Assembly: GCA_020696345.1 (NCBI GenBank)
Contig: JAEHCK010000007.1
Coordinates: 1 to 64,000, forward strand
Direction: 5' to 3'
DNA length: 64,000 nt
Origin: Thermoplasmata archaeon
GTDB taxonomy: Archaea > Thermoplasmatota > Penumbrarchaeia > JAEHCK01
Shown: in pieces, positions 32,235 to 41,230 of the stretch
Position numbering within the stretch: the stretch's first letter is position 1
Layout: every line of letters starts with the position of its first letter
Translations under genes and position numbers: made by a program
The notes under the pieces: generated by a model
What the model was told of the DNA's origin: nothing
Databases searched by the model: none
Seen by the model: only the letters and a program-made list of their open reading frames with translations

Positions 32235-33497
32235 ATGACACGAGATTATTTCGTGCTTGATGATCTTAATACAGAAAATAAAACCGTTATATTACGTGTG
32301 GACATTAATTCACCGGTTGACCCGGAATCAGGCAAACTTCTTGACCTGACCAGAATAAGAAGTCATCTGAATACTATTGAGCACTTGAGAGAGTCGAAAC
32401 TAGTCCTGATAGGCCACCAGAGTCGGCCAGGTAAAGCAGATTATGTCTCATTAAAGTCACATGCCGCCAGTATGTCCAGATTATTAAGACGGCGTGTGAA
32501 ATTCGTGGATGAGCTCATAGGACAACGCGCGCAAAATGCTATAAAACGAATGAAACCCGGTGATGTTATTTTATTAGAGAATGTACGATTCTTTGCCGAG
32601 GAGATCGCACTTGACAAATCACCAATTGATGTTCAATGTAAAAGTAATATTGTCAGCAATCTTGCACCATTGGCCGATTATTTTGTAAACGATGCGTTTG
32701 GAGCAGCCCACCGGGCTCAACCCAGTCTTATAGGATTTACAAATGTACTACCCAGTGCAGCAGGGCTTTTGATGGAAAAAGAGATGGCCACACTAAACAA
32801 GGTCTTGACCTCTGATAAACACCCGTGTGTAGTGATATTAGGCGGAGCAAAGGCAATAGATTCAATGGAAGTTGCAAGAAATTTGCTAAATAATAAGATC
32901 GCCGATAAAATACTAACCACCGGTGTAGTGGCAAATTTATTTTTAACGGCAAAGGGGTACGATCTTGGTAAACCAAATCTACGATACTTAGAATCCGAAT
33001 TCCAAGATCTGAAATGGATCATAGGAACAGCTAAGGATCTATTAAAAAAATACAATAGCAATATAGAAACCCCCATGGACCTAATTGGAAATAATAATGG
33101 TAAGAGAGCAGTGGAATATTTGGAGAGTTTACCAAGCAAGTACCAGATCTTTGATATCGGCCTGGAAACCATTGTTAAATATTCCAATATACTGAATAAG
33201 GCTAAGATGATCATCGCAAACGGCCCCGCAGGTGTTTTTGAGCTGGATGAGTTCAGTTTCGGTACTAACGAGATCTTTTATGCAATTTCAAGCTCTAAAG
33301 CATACAGTGTGGTAGGTGGTGGTGAAACCATTGTAGCCATTGATCGAATGGGTATTGCCGAAGGTTTCGACCATATCAGCACAGGCGGTGGTGCATGTAT
33401 AAATTATCTTGCGGGGCGTACATTACCTGCTATTGAAGCATTAAAAAATTCAAAGAAATTATTCAGTAAAAAGATCAAAAAAATTGCTTCGCAATAG
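32235..33497 (+). CDS. pgk: Phosphoglycerate kinase (archaeal type)
   Basis: ILRVDINSPVD, LIGHQSRPG, LLENVRFFAEE, FVNDAFGAAHRAQPS, ILGGAKAIDSM, ANGPAGVFE, GGGETI, STGGGACINYLAGRTLPAIEAL. Confidence 0.95.
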   Translation: MTRDYFVLDDLNTENKTVILRVDINSPVDPESGKLLDLTRIRSHLNTIEHLRESKLVLIGHQSRPGKADYVSLKSHAASMSRLLRRRVKFVDELIGQRAQNAIKRMKPGDVILLENVRFFAEEIALDKSPIDVQCKSNIVSNLAPLADYFVNDAFGAAHRAQPSLIGFTNVLPSAAGLLMEKEMATLNKVLTSDKHPCVVILGGAKAIDSMEVARNLLNNKIADKILTTGVVANLFLTAKGYDLGKPNLRYLESEFQDLKWIIGTAKDLLKKYNSNIETPMDLIGNNNGKRAVEYLESLPSKYQIFDIGLETIVKYSNILNKAKMIIANGPAGVFELDEFSFGTNEIFYAISSSKAYSVVGGGETIVAIDRMGIAEGFDHISTGGGACINYLAGRTLPAIEALKNSKKLFSKKIKKIASQ

Positions 33498-33530
33498 GAA
33501 TGATAACATATGCAATTTCTTTATCTCATT

Positions 33531-33604
33531 GCCACTGTGGCTTAGCCTGGTATAGCGGCTGATTCGTAATCAGCAGGTCGAGGGTTCGAATCCCTCCGGT
33601 GGCT
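33531..33604 (+). tRNA. tRNA-Thr (CGT)
   Basis: Acceptor GCCACTG/CGGTGGC, anticodon arm GCTGA TTCGTAA TCAGC, T-arm GAGGG TTCGAAT CCCTC. Confidence 0.95.
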
Positions 33605-33860
33605 CTTTTCTGCTTTTTTATTGCATGGGGAGGTTTGAGGTGTGAGTACGGTTGCTGTGCAACCTTGAGGTACGAGGTAAACGGTTAATGAGCAGGCTTA
33701 TCCCCGAATTTTGGGATGACCGTAAAACTTTTTGTGAGGGGTAAGCCAGCGCAGGTAACCGTCAAAAAGTTTCCGTTCGAATCCCTCAGGGGCTCTTTTC
33801 TGCTTTTTTATTGCTTGGGGAGGTTTGAGGTGTGAGTACGGTTGCTGTGCAACCTTGAGG
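33584..33860. repeat. Duplicated tRNA-Thr 3' end plus flank (33584-33670 and 33775-33860)
   Basis: gttcgaatccctc(cggt/agg)ggctcttttctgctttttta ttgc-tggggaggtttgaggtgtgagtacggttgctgtgcaaccttgagg occurs twice, about 190 bp apart. Confidence 0.9.
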
Positions 33861-34050
33861 TGTGAAGGGGGATTAAGGGTTACGGGGTGAGGTTGCCTCT
33901 CACCTCAAGCGAGCATAGCTCGCGTACTCTCACCTCTCACTTTCAATTCACCATCAGTAATAGTGACTCTCAACTCACACACTCACACATTCTATAAGTG
34001 AAGAACAAAACATTAAATTTCAGTATTCAATCACCAGATCAATGATATAA

Positions 34051-35388
34051 ATGCAAAAAAAGTATGATGCAGTCATAGTTGGTGCCAATGTTGCGGGCTC
34101 CAGCATTGGTTATCACCTGGCACGAAATGGTTTTAGAGTTGCAATGCTCGACATCTACGCTGGTGAAGATATCGGCTCGCACAGCTGCGGTGACGGTCTT
34201 GATGTGCATGAATTCAAACGTCTCGGCATCCGGATGCCGAAAGGCGAGTTCATCCACGGTGATGTTATCCGCGGAAAGGTTATTGCGCCGAACCGAGAAT
34301 CAGAGCTAGCTGCCCAGGGCAAGATCAAAGCGGTGCATAGATACCATTTCTGCCAGTACCTGAAAGACCGTGCGGTGGATTCCGGAGTTTCATTAGTAGC
34401 CCCTGCACGAGCCAGCGCACCGATCTTAAAAAAGGATTCGGTTATGGGACTAAAATACAAGACCCTAGGTGGTGGAGCACTTCAAAGCCTGAACACAAAT
34501 ATCCTGATCGACGCATCAGGATTGAACGCCTGCATACGGCGCCAACTACCAAAAGACTGGTGGGTCACCGAACAGGTGGATAAAAAAGATATTGCAGTAT
34601 GCTACAAGGAATCTAGGATATTCAGAAAGCCGTTAGTTAAGAAGTTCATCCACGGGTATTTCACATCAGAAATCGCACCCGGTGGTTTCTACTGGCTGGC
34701 CACTCGGACCACAAAACTCATCAATGTCGGTTTAGGCATCAATTACCGCTACATGCCACTCAGCCCCAAGAGGCAGTTATATACAAAGATCCTACCTCGG
34801 CACCCGATCTTGAAAGGTTCGGAAGTAGTCTGGCGCGGCGGTGGCCTGGTACCGCGCAGAAGACCGCTGGATTGCATGGTTGGTAACGGTTTTTTAGCCA
34901 TAGGTGATGCAGCCGCTATGGTCAACCCCATGAGCGGCGGCGGTATAGGGCCGGGCATGTATGCGGCCGAGCTTGGCGGTAAGATTATCACAGCCGCACT
35001 TGAGGAAAGAGATTATTCAATAGAGAAGTTATGGCAGTATAATTTCCAGTATAATACAACCTATGGCCCCGTCCAAGCCGGCAACTATATACTTAGAAAA
35101 ATAATAGAAAGCTTATCCGATGCACAGCTGAACGCGCTTTTAGGCGCTAAATTGTTTTCCGATAAAGAGATAATCAATGTCATAGAAAGTGGTAAACTGG
35201 AGCTGGGGTATATGGATAAATTGAGAAAATTGGGTAAATTGGCAAAACATCCGAAATTACTATTGAAATTGCGTGCACTCTATAAGAATATGGAAACTGC
35301 CCGAAAGATATATAGGAACTACCCCGCAGATATTGATGGATTTCTGAAGTGGCGAAATACTGCTAGAAAAGTGTTCAATAAGATCTAG
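34051..35388 (+). CDS. Geranylgeranyl reductase family FAD-dependent oxidoreductase (archaeal lipid saturation)
   Basis: VIVGANVAGSSIGYHLARNGFRVAMLD, FLAIGDAAAMVNPMSGGGIGPGMYAAELGGK. Confidence 0.9.
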   Translation: MQKKYDAVIVGANVAGSSIGYHLARNGFRVAMLDIYAGEDIGSHSCGDGLDVHEFKRLGIRMPKGEFIHGDVIRGKVIAPNRESELAAQGKIKAVHRYHFCQYLKDRAVDSGVSLVAPARASAPILKKDSVMGLKYKTLGGGALQSLNTNILIDASGLNACIRRQLPKDWWVTEQVDKKDIAVCYKESRIFRKPLVKKFIHGYFTSEIAPGGFYWLATRTTKLINVGLGINYRYMPLSPKRQLYTKILPRHPILKGSEVVWRGGGLVPRRRPLDCMVGNGFLAIGDAAAMVNPMSGGGIGPGMYAAELGGKIITAALEERDYSIEKLWQYNFQYNTTYGPVQAGNYILRKIIESLSDAQLNALLGAKLFSDKEIINVIESGKLELGYMDKLRKLGKLAKHPKLLLKLRALYKNMETARKIYRNYPADIDGFLKWRNTARKVFNKI

Positions 35389-35569
35389 CTTTGACATAAA
35401 CTAGGAGTCCGGATTCGGGAGTCAGGGCCGGGTCAGGGAGCTAGGTGCTATATACTAGATTCAAGAAAGTTTGGGATTTGGAACTTGAAATTTAATTTTC
35501 CAATTTACAATTTCAAATTTCCAATGACCCCAGCATAAAGCATACAGATTTTATTCCTGATTATATCTT

Positions 35570-36292
35570 TTGCACATAGTTATAATCAAACCATTTTTAT
35601 ATAATCATAATAATTACAATCGTATGTTTGCCCGGGGAGGTTTTAACTGGATATTAGGAGGATTACTGTTTTCAACTCTATTTTTATTATCCTATATCTT
35701 TTATAATCATTTCTTTCTACTTGCAATATTGATAATTATGACGATCCTTGATTGTTTCTTATTCATATTCTTCCGTGATCCCGAACGCCAAATTGGGCCA
35801 GGTATAGTTTCACCTGCCGATGGTATAGTAATGTCCATTACCACAAAAGACCAAAATACCAGTAACTCCCTTGAACCCGATACTTCTTCCACAAGACCCG
35901 GAACCATTAGGATTGCGATCTTCATGAACATTACCAATGTACATGTGAACCGTGCACCACTCGATGGCAGTGTGGTTTCGATGGTACATAGGCCCGGTGG
36001 GTTCTTACCCGCATATCGGCCCGAATCCAAACAGAACGAGCGTTTGATAACTACTATCATATCTCCAATTGGATATATCAAGATCATTCAAATAGCGGGC
36101 ATCGTTGCCAAGAGAATAGTACCTTACATCAAACCGGGCATGCACCTGAAAAGGGGCGAACGTATCGGTATCATTCAATTCGGTTCGCGGGTGGATGTGA
36201 TCTTACCAAAGGATAAAGTTACTATACTTGTTGAGAAAGGTCAGCATGTCAAGGCGGCAATCGATTCGATCGCGAAGATCGTTGACACCTAA
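35570..36292 (+). CDS. Archaetidylserine (phosphatidylserine) decarboxylase proenzyme
   Basis: FFRDPERQIGPGIVSPADGIVMSI, IFMNITNVHVNRAPLDG, GIIQFGSRVDVILPKD (Gly-Ser processing site). Confidence 0.92.
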   Translation: MHIVIIKPFLYNHNNYNRMFARGGFNWILGGLLFSTLFLLSYIFYNHFFLLAILIIMTILDCFLFIFFRDPERQIGPGIVSPADGIVMSITTKDQNTSNSLEPDTSSTRPGTIRIAIFMNITNVHVNRAPLDGSVVSMVHRPGGFLPAYRPESKQNERLITTIISPIGYIKIIQIAGIVAKRIVPYIKPGMHLKRGERIGIIQFGSRVDVILPKDKVTILVEKGQHVKAAIDSIAKIVDT

Positions 36293-36334
36293 AACATAAA
36301 ACTTAAAACTTAAGATTCAAAACTTAAAGATCTT

Positions 36335-37081
36335 ATGCTCAGGAGCATTGATATGAGTGTTTTGAAATATATTACTCTTGCAGATCTCATTACGATCCTA
36401 AACGCACTGGTTGGGTTTTTAGCTATTATGTATGTAATTGATGGTTTGTTCAATAATGCATTTATTTTCATCTTATTTGCCATCATTCTCGACGGGTTAG
36501 ACGGATCGATCGCCAGGATGATAAGATCAAAACATACTTTCGGTGTATATTTGGACGCTATTGCTGATACGGTATCGTTTTGCTTTGCACCAGCAGTGTT
36601 GTTGTATGCGATCTATTATGTCCCCACCGCAACCAGTTTTAATAACTGGGTCAATTTATTGACCGTATTAGCCACGTTTTCTGTTGTTGGTCTTGGGATA
36701 CTGCGTTTGGCTCGATTCATTATGCAGTCTGAAAGAAATGATTACTTCATAGGCCTACCCACACCCGCCTTTGCAATGTTTATAGTGCTTCTATTATTGC
36801 CTGTGCTCAATCTATCATTACATCCTGAGATAGTTTTACCTATGATCATCATCACATCTTTACTCATGGTTAGTGATGTATATTATCCCAAGTTCAGAGG
36901 TATTATCGTGTTGATAATGGGTCTGATTGTCAGTCTTGTTATCTTAAGTTTATTGATCAATTTCAGATATTATGATATTTTGCAAGTCACAGCATTAGGG
37001 TTGGTTTTTTGTTATATTTTCATGGTACCATTTTTTGTGCCGCAATACCGAAAAGTTAGTAATCGGAAAAAAATAATTTAA
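36335..37081 (+). CDS. pssA: Archaetidylserine synthase (CDP-alcohol phosphatidyltransferase family)
   Basis: DGLDGSIARMIRSKHTFGVYLDAIADTVSF (DGxxAR..G..D..D variant), multi-TM, next to the decarboxylase. Confidence 0.9.
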   Translation: MLRSIDMSVLKYITLADLITILNALVGFLAIMYVIDGLFNNAFIFILFAIILDGLDGSIARMIRSKHTFGVYLDAIADTVSFCFAPAVLLYAIYYVPTATSFNNWVNLLTVLATFSVVGLGILRLARFIMQSERNDYFIGLPTPAFAMFIVLLLLPVLNLSLHPEIVLPMIIITSLLMVSDVYYPKFRGIIVLIMGLIVSLVILSLLINFRYYDILQVTALGLVFCYIFMVPFFVPQYRKVSNRKKII

Positions 37082-37099
37082 TGAGATCGATCAGATCAG

Positions 37100-37522
37100 G
37101 TGATATTCATGGTAGGTTCTAAACAGAATATAAGTAATTCCAAGGATCGGGCTGGAAAATTCTTTCACTGCACCGACCATGAGCGTGCAGCTTTCGAGGC
37201 AGGTATCAAATTAGGTGCGATCTATCATCAATTTGTTGGTACGCCCGTTAGCTTGGGTAATGTGGATGTGTTGGAAAAAGCGATCGAAGAAGGTGTACGG
37301 GTACAACCATTCGTTATAGATGTAGATGTCAAAATAAACCGAGAAAATTTGTTTGAAAAGAAGCATCAGTATGATTACATGAGTTTAACCGGCAACATGC
37401 TGAACGTGCATTTAAAGGTCAAATACAACCACTCCATCGCCGTTGCAAAAATTGAATATATCGATGAGCTGCATTATCCTCTAATGTTCATTTCATCATT
37501 AGAAAACAATATTACAATATAA
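37100..37522 (+). CDS. mptD: Archaeal dihydroneopterin aldolase (MptD family)
   Basis: HERAAFEAGIKLGAIYHQFVGTPVSLGNVDVLEKAIEEGVRVQPFV. Confidence 0.8.
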   Translation: MIFMVGSKQNISNSKDRAGKFFHCTDHERAAFEAGIKLGAIYHQFVGTPVSLGNVDVLEKAIEEGVRVQPFVIDVDVKINRENLFEKKHQYDYMSLTGNMLNVHLKVKYNHSIAVAKIEYIDELHYPLMFISSLENNITI

Positions 37523-37537
37523 ATCTTATTCATTTTA

Positions 37538-37999
37538 TTAATCCCTTTTATTTATTTCTTTAATTAAAATTTTTGTTCGATCATAATATCTCACTATATC
37601 TCCAAAAATTATCATTCTATAAGCACCTAATCTCTTATTCTTATTTTTTACCATAATATTCAATGCACCTACACTATTCAACAATTGTGTTTCAATCTTT
37701 ATTTTTGATATCTCTTTCCATTCAAACAATTTATTTTTTCTAAAAACATATTTAAGAAATATGCCATTTTCATTAATAATAATTATATATGGGACTATTA
37801 TCGTAAAAATTAAAGTTACAATTAATGAAATAAATAAACTTATTATTTCAAAATCAGATAATCCAATATATTCAGGATATATTTCAACTGAAGATGGTGT
37901 AATTAAACGACCGAAAATAAATAGTGGTATTATACAGATAAAAGCAATAATTCCAGTGAAATACATTAAATTTACATGAGAATACTTTTTTCCACTCAT
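37538..37999 (-). CDS. Small two-TM membrane protein, possibly PH-like
   Basis: Two hydrophobic helices, then a beta-rich segment (NGIFLKYVFRKNKLFEWKEISKIKIE). Confidence 0.5.
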   Translation of the reverse strand: MSGKKYSHVNLMYFTGIIAFICIIPLFIFGRLITPSSVEIYPEYIGLSDFEIISLFISLIVTLIFTIIVPYIIIINENGIFLKYVFRKNKLFEWKEISKIKIETQLLNSVGALNIMVKNKNKRLGAYRMIIFGDIVRYYDRTKILIKEINKRD

Positions 38000-38143
38000 A
38001 ATTAATGGATAAGCATATCTTCACTTAAATCTTACTAAAAAGGGGACATTTTTGGAGTAATTGTGTATATATATATAACCCCCATTAATAAATACGACTA
38101 GTTTAATTTGAACCTTTTTTTGAGATCACTATGTTATTTTCGA

Positions 38144-38283
38144 TTTAAGAGGCTGCCCGAGAAATAAAAACCGATCGCAAAGATGAGTGTTTTCCATAAA
38201 GAAACTCCTGACTTTCTGAGGTTAAGATATCATTCTTTGAAGAAAATTTTTAGAAAATGTGAATTCTCGGTCAGCCTCTTAAA
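38144..38283. mobile_element. MITE-like element with 20-bp terminal inverted repeats
   Basis: TTTAAGAGGCTGCCCGAGAA at 38144-38163 and TTCTCGGTCAGCCTCTTAAA at 38264-38283 (19/20 complementary); no ORF inside. Confidence 0.8.
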
Positions 38284-38420
38284 CGTATTTTAAACGATGT
38301 CAAGAGGGATAATATTCTCATGAAGGTGTTCCATTTGTTTTTAGAAAACTCACTTCAGATGGCGTTCTAGCCCTCTTATTTAACGCTTCTAGAACATAAT
38401 AATGAAACACTTTTAGTTAA

Positions 38421-38906
38421 TTATTTAGATTTCTCATGATAATCAATAAATATCGAGCATTTATAACATAACATAGCCTTTAACTCAGAAATTAATAATT
38501 CACCTGATTCATTATCAAGATTTTGTATTGATGTTATAATCTTATTAACGTCGAAAGAAATATCGACTTGCTCACATGATCTTAAAAATGCAGTAACTCC
38601 CGTTGTTATAGCTCGTAATGAATCGTTATCTAGCATACCACATGCATGTTTATAAATCGCTTCGCCTAAGTGCTCTTTTGCTTGCTTTGGTGTTTGTAGA
38701 GCTTTTATTAATGTAAATTCTGGGTTACTTTTACGTTTACTCTTCAATCCACCAATACGCCCAAGATCACTTGGATCAAACTTACCACTATGTAGTACAC
38801 AGCGTGGTTTTTTCATGCTCTGGGTTTCTTTTAGTGCTCTCGCATTACACTTGCGTAACTCACCTGTTGTATGATCCTTTACCAACTCTTCGCAAAACAT
38901 CCCCAT
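38421..38906 (-). CDS. Uncharacterised Cys/His-motif protein, possibly phage/plasmid derived
   Basis: N-terminal MFCEELV..LRKCNARALK..PRCVLHSGKFDPSDLGRIGGLKSKRK; GGLKSK motif as in phage-type small proteins. Confidence 0.5.
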   Translation of the reverse strand: MGMFCEELVKDHTTGELRKCNARALKETQSMKKPRCVLHSGKFDPSDLGRIGGLKSKRKSNPEFTLIKALQTPKQAKEHLGEAIYKHACGMLDNDSLRAITTGVTAFLRSCEQVDISFDVNKIITSIQNLDNESGELLISELKAMLCYKCSIFIDYHEKSK

Positions 38907-39536
38907 TTTATCAATCCTAAATCCTATTCAATTAAAGCTATATCGTTAAGTATATCACCTTAATAGCTTAGATGTGTTACCATTTATATGATTAGTGCTA
39001 CCGATATCATGAGTTTTGAGGGTGTGCCAGTGCCTTGAGATAATGATATTCCCCAATATCGTTTACTGTAGGTTTAACCTATTACGGAAAGAATATCATG
39101 CTGGAACATTTGATTTGCTACCCTTTTTAGGCTATTTATGAACATTAACCACGGCCTTTTTAGGTATCTGGCCATGACATTAACCAACATTAACCACGAT
39201 CAACCACGCTGTTTTTGGTTGATGTTTGACCGGTGTCCAGTCAATATAAAAAAGAGTAAATAATAACAATAACCACATAAAATCAATATCATATATAAGA
39301 GATTAATAGCTCAAAAAAAGATAGAAAAAAGAAAGAAGGGGGTAAAAACCCCCGAACAAGTATCTTTAATATATGATATGTTCATTTTGATATTCTTAAG
39401 TTTACAACTAAAAGTTTGGGGTGTATTGTAATAAGAGCAATTGAGTATCTTGTGATGGCCGTCCCCTACCTGCTCGGAACGCTTAATTTAGTTCTATCAA
39501 TATATTAGATACGAATAAATTATGTTTAATTTAATT

Positions 39537-39932
39537 TTAAATGATTTCAATAGTTGTATTAGCTATATTTGATATATTCATATCATCTGAATCTTGCAGA
39601 ATATAACGGACTTGCACATAAGTAAACCATCTTCCTTTTTCTTTCATATTATAATAATCGGTAATATGAACATCATTCCAATGAAATTCATGAATATCTT
39701 TATTCCATAATATAATATTAAAATGGGGATCTCCTGGATGCCAATTCATAGTAGAGAGTATCGATGGGTCATCAACTTTCTTAGATGTCATTTTATATCC
39801 TGTTAATACAATAGCCTTTCCAGTATTATTTGTTACTTTGAAAATAATATGAGCGATCCCCTTCTCAGGAACTTTCTTTTTCGACCAGCTTATTGTTATA
39901 TTTAATTCTGTTTTCATATCATTCCTCTCCAA
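39537..39932 (-). CDS. Uncharacterised beta-rich protein, paired with a nuclease-like gene
   Basis: Open frame ending one base before the upstream gene stop; predicted beta-sandwich-like pattern. Confidence 0.45.
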   Translation of the reverse strand: MERNDMKTELNITISWSKKKVPEKGIAHIIFKVTNNTGKAIVLTGYKMTSKKVDDPSILSTMNWHPGDPHFNIILWNKDIHEFHWNDVHITDYYNMKEKGRWFTYVQVRYILQDSDDMNISNIANTTIEII

Positions 39933-40487
39933 CTAATAACTTAATATTTGCGTTTTCTCCATTATTTTCTTCAGGATTTCTTCCATATGTTTCTTAAGTA
40001 AATATTTATCATTATCGTTTCTCTTATCATCACCCATTTTCCTTCTTTCTACAATATCCTTGAAATCCTCATATGATAATAATGTAATATTAAATAATCT
40101 AGATTTCTCAATTGCACCTGGGGAAAATCGAAGCTTTGAAACAATAATACCCATATCAACTTGATGAGCAAGTTTCAATGGAATGAAATCTAGTATGAAT
40201 TTATTAATTTCTTTACTTCTAACATTTCTATCCAAATCTTTACATTCAATATAATATCTAATATTAATTTTTTCGATTTCTCTTTTAATTATATAAATAT
40301 CACATTTTCCGCCAAATAATGGTTCCTCAGGATTAGGGTGTGTATCCCAAATTTCTATTAGTAACTTCCTAACATCATCCCTAAATTTTTCACCTATACA
40401 ATTTCGACATAGCCCTTCACGAACTTCTTTATTTGTACAATCCTTTTTATAACCTTCACAAATATTTATTTCTACCATATTTTTCAC
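39933..40487 (-). CDS. Putative PD-(D/E)XK / Mrr-like restriction endonuclease-fold protein with an N-terminal Cys cluster
   Basis: FGGKCDIYIIKREIEKINIRYYIECKDLDRNV (D...ExK), LAHQVDMGIIVSKLRFSPGAIEKSRLFNITLLSYEDF. Confidence 0.6.
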   Translation of the reverse strand: MKNMVEINICEGYKKDCTNKEVREGLCRNCIGEKFRDDVRKLLIEIWDTHPNPEEPLFGGKCDIYIIKREIEKINIRYYIECKDLDRNVRSKEINKFILDFIPLKLAHQVDMGIIVSKLRFSPGAIEKSRLFNITLLSYEDFKDIVERRKMGDDKRNDNDKYLLKKHMEEILKKIMEKTQILSY

Positions 40488-40968
40488 TTACATTTACCTT
40501 TAGAAGAAATTAATATTTATATTTCATTTTGAATTTCTTAAATACTGCACATTCGAAGCGGGCACACTGCCTCTAATATCTTTCGCTCGTCGCCAAGTCA
40601 CTTATATATATTAGCATTAATAAAGTATATGTATGCTATAATACCCCATATAAATATACTGGGCATGTTAGTATATCCCCACCACCTTATCTACCACCAA
40701 ATAAATACAACAATATGTTTTCCCTTTTTCAATGTTTTATTATAAAAAAAACGATAGAAAAAAAAGAAAAAAAAAGAGGGGAATAAATCCCCAAACACAA
40801 ATGTATAATAATCAATAACCTTATACCCTATCAATACGAATATATGAAAAACCTCTACTTTTTAGAGGATTCATTATTATGCCAGGTTATATTCTTCAAT
40901 GTGATGACAGTTGAATTCGTATCAAATATTGGAGCTATCTGGCAAATAAGATTTAAGGAGGAAGACCC

Positions 40969-41118
40969 TTGGCTGAAGGAAGATGTATGAAATGTCGTAA
41001 ACAGGTAGAGATCAAAGATGGTAAAGAAGTAGTGACCAAGAACAAGATGCGAATGTTAAAAGGCAAATGCCCGGTCTGCGGCACTACGGTCAACCGAATA
41101 CTTGGTAAGGCGAAATAA
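40969..41118 (+). CDS. Small zinc-ribbon protein (DUF5679-like), missing from the ORF track
   Basis: TTG start after aaggaggaag: MAEGRCMKCRKQVEIKDGKEVVTKNKMRMLKGKCPVCGTTVNRILGKAK*. Confidence 0.8.
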   Translation: MAEGRCMKCRKQVEIKDGKEVVTKNKMRMLKGKCPVCGTTVNRILGKAK

Positions 41119-41230
41119 AGGTAGTTACAAAATAAAAATAATATGTACGATCGATTACGTAAACCCTAACTTGCAGTTTTTAATCTAATTAATTAATACC
41201 AACGTTATTCTAGAACTTGGGGGTAATGTT

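Noticed and set aside
33735-33790. Second tRNA formed by TGAGGG...CCCTCA
   Set aside because: The T-stem does not pair (ttccg versus ccctc) and no anticodon arm forms; treated as a duplicated 3' fragment.
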